Source: Burhinus oedicnemus (Eukaryota > Chordata > Aves > Charadriiformes > Burhinidae). Taken from it: 64,000 nucleotides of DNA. Shown in pieces: positions 58,366 through 64,000 of the stretch; the stretch's first letter is position 1; each line of letters begins with the position of its first letter. The position numbers and the translations under genes were made by a program. The DNA is taken from positions 1,319,139 through 1,383,138 of the forward strand of contig VFFE01009084.1 of assembly GCA_008921705.1 (NCBI GenBank), read 5' to 3'. Under the pieces are notes generated by a model that saw only the letters and a list, made by a program, of their open reading frames with translations, made no database searches and was not told the DNA's origin.

Positions 58366-61324
58366 AAAAACATACTCAAATCCTCTTTCTAAAGAATAAA
58401 GACACATGAATTGAATTATTCCTATACTGACTACTAGTCTGAATTCACATTGGCAGGAATACAGAGATGCTATCAAAATCTGTGACATGAATATAGTCTA
58501 TCTCTGTCATGCACAGACTTGGCATTTGGAAGGATACACAAATCTCAGACATCAATTGATCGCAGGAAGAAGGCAGCAAGATTAAAATCAATTAACAGTA
58601 AAGTAAAAGCAAGCCTTCTCCATCATCTTATTTTGTCCTCTCATTTTGTTACCACTGCCTTTTACAAAGCCAATGACAACAAATTCATTGCAACTATATT
58701 TAGTCATATTTTGATCATCATGCAGTGTCACATTTTAGACCACAGCAGAACACAATTTCTTGGCTTCCTTTTTGGAAGATGAAAGCAAGAAGTACTCTGT
58801 AGAAGTGTAGAGAAAATTTCTTATCACTGTATTATTAACTGGAAGCCACTATTTTTTGGCCCCAGCCAGCCTGAGATGGCCTCTGGGTCACCCAGCTGCC
58901 AACCTGTACAGTGATAAATAAATCACCCAGCTGCTTAGATATGGTTTTCCTAGCAATGTTAGAATCTGCTTTGCTGGGTTTCAAAAACAGGGACAACCAT
59001 AAAGGTTCCCCAAAACCACTAGCTTTGATAGGTTTTTGTGAAGGCTTCACACTCTCTGTTGGCATAAGGGACCTTGTTCAAACCTCCGGCTCTAGCAAAC
59101 ACCTTATAGCCCCATGGGTCACAGGAAGACAATTGGAGCACCTTCTGCAGTGCCTGTACTGGATATTTCTACATCACTGAGGGCTCAAATCCTCAATACA
59201 AAGGTTAAAATAATGAGACATAATAAAACAAGTACTCACAAAGACATTTTTAGGTTGTTTTTTTTTAAAGACACTGATCCCAAGGAAGAGAGCACGGAAG
59301 TCTCTTTGAGACAATGCTTGTATATAGATACCACAAATTAAGCAAGATCATGGGGCAAAGAAGGGTTGATAATAGGCTGCTGTCACTAATCACATGCAGT
59401 TGGCACGGTAACGCTTTCCTATCTTCTTTCCTGTAGATCTGCATAATTCCCAATACTATGTAGCATGGCAATTCTGGGTTACTCATGAGAACGTAGGATT
59501 ACTACATAATCTCTAAAAGCATTTGCTGACTTGTGTTAAATAAATTGACCTGCAGTTCTGCATAAAATGCAGTAAGAAAAATGCTTTATTTTTAAGGTTA
59601 CCTATTGCACATTATTATATGGAATATAGAGCTCCCTGAAGTTTTTAAACATTTAGAGAAAAACAAAATTTGGCAGGGAATGTGTTGTAAACAATGTCTA
59701 CCTATACACGGGATGAATAATTCATAAGAAATATGTCATAGAAAGCTAATTTTAAAAGGCCTTCTTAAGCATCAAAATATTCTGATGTGAGTAACGAATT
59801 ATTTGCTTGGAATACTTTAAATAAATGTGTGATGAGTTGAAATCAAATCATTGAAATCAGTTTCCTTCAAATTCATTTTTATGTTGAAAAAAAGGATTTT
59901 CTGAAGCAGATAAATCCACCCGGTAACATCTGTATTTTACTCATTCAAGTTGTCCTCATTTTTAATGTTGTTTGTATGCTCAACCAGAGGTCCTTTTTAA
60001 TACGTCATCTATTCTGTAACAGACAAAAGCCTTCATTTTCATTTAACACCCTGAAAAAAGCAAGGCCACTATAGGACCTCAGGTAATTAGAATAAAATAA
60101 ATAACATCTTAATCACCTCACAAACTAAAGTAAGCTTTTATCCAAACTGCCTCATCTTATCTAGATCTGATAAACAAAATTTGGGAGTTCAGATATCCCA
60201 CTAAATCGGAATGGTTTCTACTTCTCCCTCCTTCCTTTCTTATTTCTTCAGCTCCCCCCCCTTTCTTATTCTTACCGTCATTCTCAATGACAATCCTATG
60301 GCTGTTCCATGCCATCAGGCTGACTTGAGGCTGTACGGGTGCTTTAGGCATGCTCTCCTGTGCTGCAGAACAACTTGACATCTTTTTAAGCTTAATCTGA
60401 AACCTGGATTTTCTGACTTTGGTAATGCTTAGATTTGTGATAAGGACAACATACCTTTTAAACTTTAAAAAATACTGTTATATTCCTAGCCCCAAAATCT
60501 AGTTTAATGGATTATGTTTATCGTATAGCACCCCATAGAGTGTTAGGCAGCTTCAAATGCAGATCAGTCACAAACACTTCCTTAGAAATTTTGCATTATA
60601 TATGTCACAATTATAAGGTTCAAAGAAGTGAAGCCCTAGATTATGAGTTATCACGTTCAGCCAAATTTATTGGGCTATTTATGTAGGCAAGTGCCACAGC
60701 TGTTTGTTATTGGTAAGGGATTTGACTGATAGGAGAGCAGTGCTTTGGAGGACCAGCTTGGGATAGACATAAGATAGCTGAAAGCCAAGAGGCAGCTGTT
60801 GGAAAGGTAACAAAGAGGCTGAAGCAACCAGAGAGAGAGAGAGAACAGGAGGTAGGAGGGCTGTGGGAGGCAACAGCAGCTAAAGCCCCTGAAGGTGTGG
60901 AGGAACCAGATCTTGAAGCTAAGAAGTAGTGAGATCCTGAGAAGGGAGCCAGAGGAAGGACAGAATGGTGTGATGTGACCTCTAAGTTCAATAAAACCTT
61001 ATTCCCTCAGGAATGTCCCAGCAAAGTGACCTCTAAGGAAATGTCATTTATTTTAGTAACATGCCATGTGTGCTCTCTGAATAGAGCTAACAACATACCA
61101 GAGGCCATGGGCTTCCTGGTGTATAAAGCCTGTTACTTGTATAAAGTTTAATAAATGCTATTAGTAACTTCATTATGGGGCATGGGTGCAACAGCTCACA
61201 CCACTCACAGAGTAGGACATATAAGAGCTACAGAAATAATCTTGAATGCTCCAGAAACCCATCCAGGAAGGAGTTTCATGGCATCTCCTAGCCAGGGCCA
61301 GGAGAAAACTGGCACTATTAAGTA
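58366..61324. other. Non-coding sequence
   Basis: About 3 kb with no supported gene. It includes a GA microsatellite at 60831-60844. AATAAA hexamers are present (for example near 60989 and 61150), the second shortly after a TATAAA, but no transcript can be proposed from this. Confidence 0.55.
60831..60844. repeat. (GA)7 microsatellite
   Basis: Seven perfect GA units in a purine-rich region. Confidence 0.85.
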
Positions 61325-61506
61325 GCCAATTAATGTCCAGGTCCAGATAGAGCTATCAGTCCTAAGGATACATATATAAACCTCAGGTGACACTGTTTAA
61401 AAAAGGGTGCCATTGCAAACTCCAGCTGTCTGAGGGTGTTGACTGGTACAGAGTGTGCTGCTGTGGACAGTGGAGCCCAGCGCTGACATCTGGCAGCAGG
61501 GATGTG
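61325..61506 (+). mobile_element. Possible old LTR end with primer-binding site (tentative)
   Basis: AGCCAAT at 61324-61330, CATATATAAA at 61371-61380 and GCTGACA ending at 61488, followed after two bases by TGGCAGCAGGGATGTG (61491-61506). CCAAT, then TATA about 45 bp on, then an LTR ending in CA, then a tRNA-complementary site is the layout at the 3' end of a 5' LTR. The last stretch resembles a primer-binding site for tRNA-Leu, as used by ERV-L-like elements, with a small gap. The LTR start was not found, so chance is a real alternative. Confidence 0.25.
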
Positions 61507-61639
61507 CTTGACTGGAAAAACTATACGACCCAAAAAGGTACCTGTTGGCTGAGTTTAAGTCAAAATGCATTTTTCTCCTTTTTTATTTGGTTCCAGTTTT
61601 TCTTATCCTTAAAATTCTGATTTTAAAACCTGATTTAAC

Positions 61640-62230
61640 CTTGGCTGGCACTCCTGGAAAAGGGTGAACCAGAGTAAAACTGTCCCACTGCGAGTACTCG
61701 GACTGCAGGGGGGGCAAGGAAGCAATTAAAGCAGCATGTGCGAGCAGCCCTGAGGGACCAAGAGCTCTGGACGTGCCAAACAAACGAAGGGCCGTAGTGA
61801 GGAAATGCAGCGTCTGGGGGCAGTTTCATGCCAGGCTGCAAAGCAGCTCTGTGCAGGCTGCCAGGTACCTGCCCGTGGCCAAGGCAGGCACCGACCTGTG
61901 CTCTTCTCGCAAGGAGCAGGCGGCTGAGAGCATCGCCGCTGTCGAGACCAACGCACTGGGAAGGTGTTTGCAGAAGAGCATGTTTCACACTCTCCAAGAT
62001 TTGAGGGACAGGGAGATCCCAGCAGCAAGGCAACAGCAGGGCAAATTTCAGCTGACTTCTGGCAGGAGGGAAAGGAGAAGGAAAGGAAACCAAAGCTGGC
62101 TGTGTTTGGGGACCAGCTGAGGGGACAAAGGTGAGGAAGAGGTGGGAGACTACGCGTTCGCTTGTGGGAGGAAAGCGTAAACAAGGGTTTTGAGTTAAAG
62201 CTCAGGAGCTCAGTTTCTCCCATAGGCTGT
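61640..62230. other. GC-rich, CpG-richer block
   Basis: A block clearly GC-richer than its surroundings, with several CpGs at about 61690-61960. Open frames overlap on both strands (61773-62120 plus; 61635-62093 and 61726-62223 minus; 115-165 codons). This is expected where GC content lowers stop frequency. None resembles a known protein. It could be a small CpG island or the gag-leader part of an old retrovirus-like element. Confidence 0.4.
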
Positions 62231-64000
62231 GAGGTTGAGTTTGCTAATGTGATATGCTGGGACAGAAAAATATAAATAGTTTACTTAGAACCTCTCCTAC
62301 AGCTGTTAACACTACGGACTAAAACCCTGCAAAACTAATGAAAGCTTGAATTTTAACTTGATCCAGAAAATTCAGCCCCAGGCTGACTGAGTTTTCATTA
62401 GCAGACAAATGGCCCACGCAGAGCACCAGAAGGTGTTTGTGCCAATAATTCTGGTGACTGCACAGGTAGAGACTTAAACAGCTTTATGCTTTTGCACCTA
62501 ACACATACAGACATGCGGTTTCAATAGTTGATATTGAATATGAATTCAAATATGAATTATGAATAAATTAATTTATGTGAACCAGTGTATACATAGAATA
62601 AAAATATACCTATTTACAGTGCATATTATCTTTTCTACATCCCAATTTCAATTGTTAAGGAATTGAACATCACTGATCTTGGTTGGTTTTCTCTTTCTAT
62701 AATGGATTTAAAGTATTTCCAGTATTATCATTTTGTCTCATTTTGTCTTTCTTCTGCCTCCTCCATTGTGCAGCTGACACCTTGTCCAGGATTTATCATG
62801 CAAAAGCCCAAACATTCATGCTAAGGGCCACCACTGCTACTCTGGGATGAGCTTATGGTATCAATCAAAGGTTACTTCAGGCTCATGTAAGTTGGTAAGT
62901 GTGAACCTGCCCCCTGGAGCAAGCCAGGAACCTCTAAATGAACCAGAGTCGACAGCACCAACATATGGCCTCTAACTAAAAAATGTTTTACTGTCTCCCA
63001 TGTTGGAGAGAGGATCAAATTAGAAAACAAAACTGAATAAAAACATTTACTTTAAAAAGCCATGCCCTCTTCCCAGGATGGACTTAATGTACAACCTTGA
63101 GTCCATCAGAGCACAACCTGCATTGCCCGCAAGCGATGCTGTTTTATGCAAAATCCAAGTCCTGTAAACATTCCCTACTACCCAGCTAAGTTTCCTGCAC
63201 TTTCTAGCATTTTTCTACAGGCAAGGAACTCTAACCTATCTCAGAGTCCCCATAGCTGAATAAAATGTGTCTTATCTAGACATTTTTAAAAGGTCATTAA
63301 GTACCTACACATTTTGCCTAACTTCCCAGGTGGAAGAAAGTCGTTTTGCAGAGCTGCTGGTCCAGCCACAGGCAAAAGAAGATGTCTCACTGCATCTTGC
63401 TCGCTCTTGCCTCCCTACTAGCAAATAAAACCTCTTTAAACATCTTGTGTTTGTTTAAGCGCAATAGCTATAATAAAATGTTTCAGGTGCCCACCACCAT
63501 TTTCTACTAACCCTGACACACCAGACCTTCCCCACGTGCATTTTCTCCACCTCTAGTCAGTCCTTCAATTTGGACTGGAGTACTGGGACTACCTCCTGTA
63601 GTACCGGAGTACCTCAGCAAGCACTGCAGAGTACTGGCCTTGTTTGGTGATACAAACCCAAATAACACTGTTGATTTAATTTTTTTTCTTTTAGTGTTTT
63701 CTTTCTCATTTACTGTATTCTCCTTTCCTTGCCATTACGCCATTATGCCCCTTATCTCACATCCGTTGTGTTTGGAAATACGTTAAGGGCCTGGAGTAGA
63801 GCTAGGAGTATAAGAGCTGACTTTTAGACATTTGGGGTTCAATGAGCAGCCAGAAACAGCTGACGCCACATTCACAGGCCAGGTGATTAACTTCTCTTTG
63901 GTTTCTCAGAGCACTGGTCCCTGCTGAAGCTCTCCTAGAAAGCATAAAGTATGAGAAAGGAAAAATAACCACTTGGTTGTGTTCATCAACCACTGACACA
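62231..64000. other. Non-coding sequence to end of window
   Basis: No gene, RNA or repeat recognised in the last 1.8 kb. The minus-strand frame at 63802-63999 is cut by the window edge and unassigned. Confidence 0.55.

Noticed and set aside
1..64000. tRNA, rRNA, snRNA and CRISPR features
   Set aside because: I saw no cloverleaf with A/B boxes, no rRNA-like core and no regularly spaced direct repeats. A covariance-model scan was not possible here.

Overview
The window is nuclear DNA from a bird, most likely not a galliform. The evidence is the repeats: five chicken-repeat-1 (CR1) LINE copies on the minus strand with typical avian 3' ends, plus much older CR1 remains on the plus strand. It is mostly AT-rich, intron- or desert-like sequence. 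I found no host protein-coding exon, tRNA, rRNA or CRISPR array that I can support. Everything recognisably protein-like is decayed retrotransposon.

Layout. 1-2797: unique non-coding DNA. 2798-5854: the same ~1.4-1.66 kb sequence twice around a 20-N gap (4457-4476); the copies differ by one base and one 281-bp indel, so this is most likely two alleles placed side by side by the assembler. 5855-22504: non-coding, with microsatellites, traces of ancient amniote repeats and a nested palindrome at 19370-19427. 22515-24821: 5'-truncated CR1 (copy A) with an exact 10-bp target-site duplication. 29269-29960, 34921-35146 and 37399-38061: CR1 fragments D, E and C. 38333-38432: compound trinucleotide repeat. 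44340-45465: fossil of a Ty3/Gypsy LTR retrotransposon pol gene on the minus strand, possibly with a gag remnant at 46151-46441. 46520-46650: scrap of old CR1 on the plus strand. 47154-49895: long CR1 (copy B) keeping endonuclease and reverse transcriptase but lacking its 3' end. 56290-58365: very old CR1 on the plus strand. 58366-64000: non-coding, with a possible LTR end plus primer-binding site near 61325-61506 and a GC-rich block after it.

No genes act together here. What can be read is a layered history: an old Gypsy element and plus-strand CR1s riddled with stops, middle-aged CR1s (D, E), and younger CR1s (A, B, C) that still keep long open frames. The Gypsy fossil is the least expected item. 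It rests on several collinear matches to Gypsy pol in successive frames, made by eye and not by a search.
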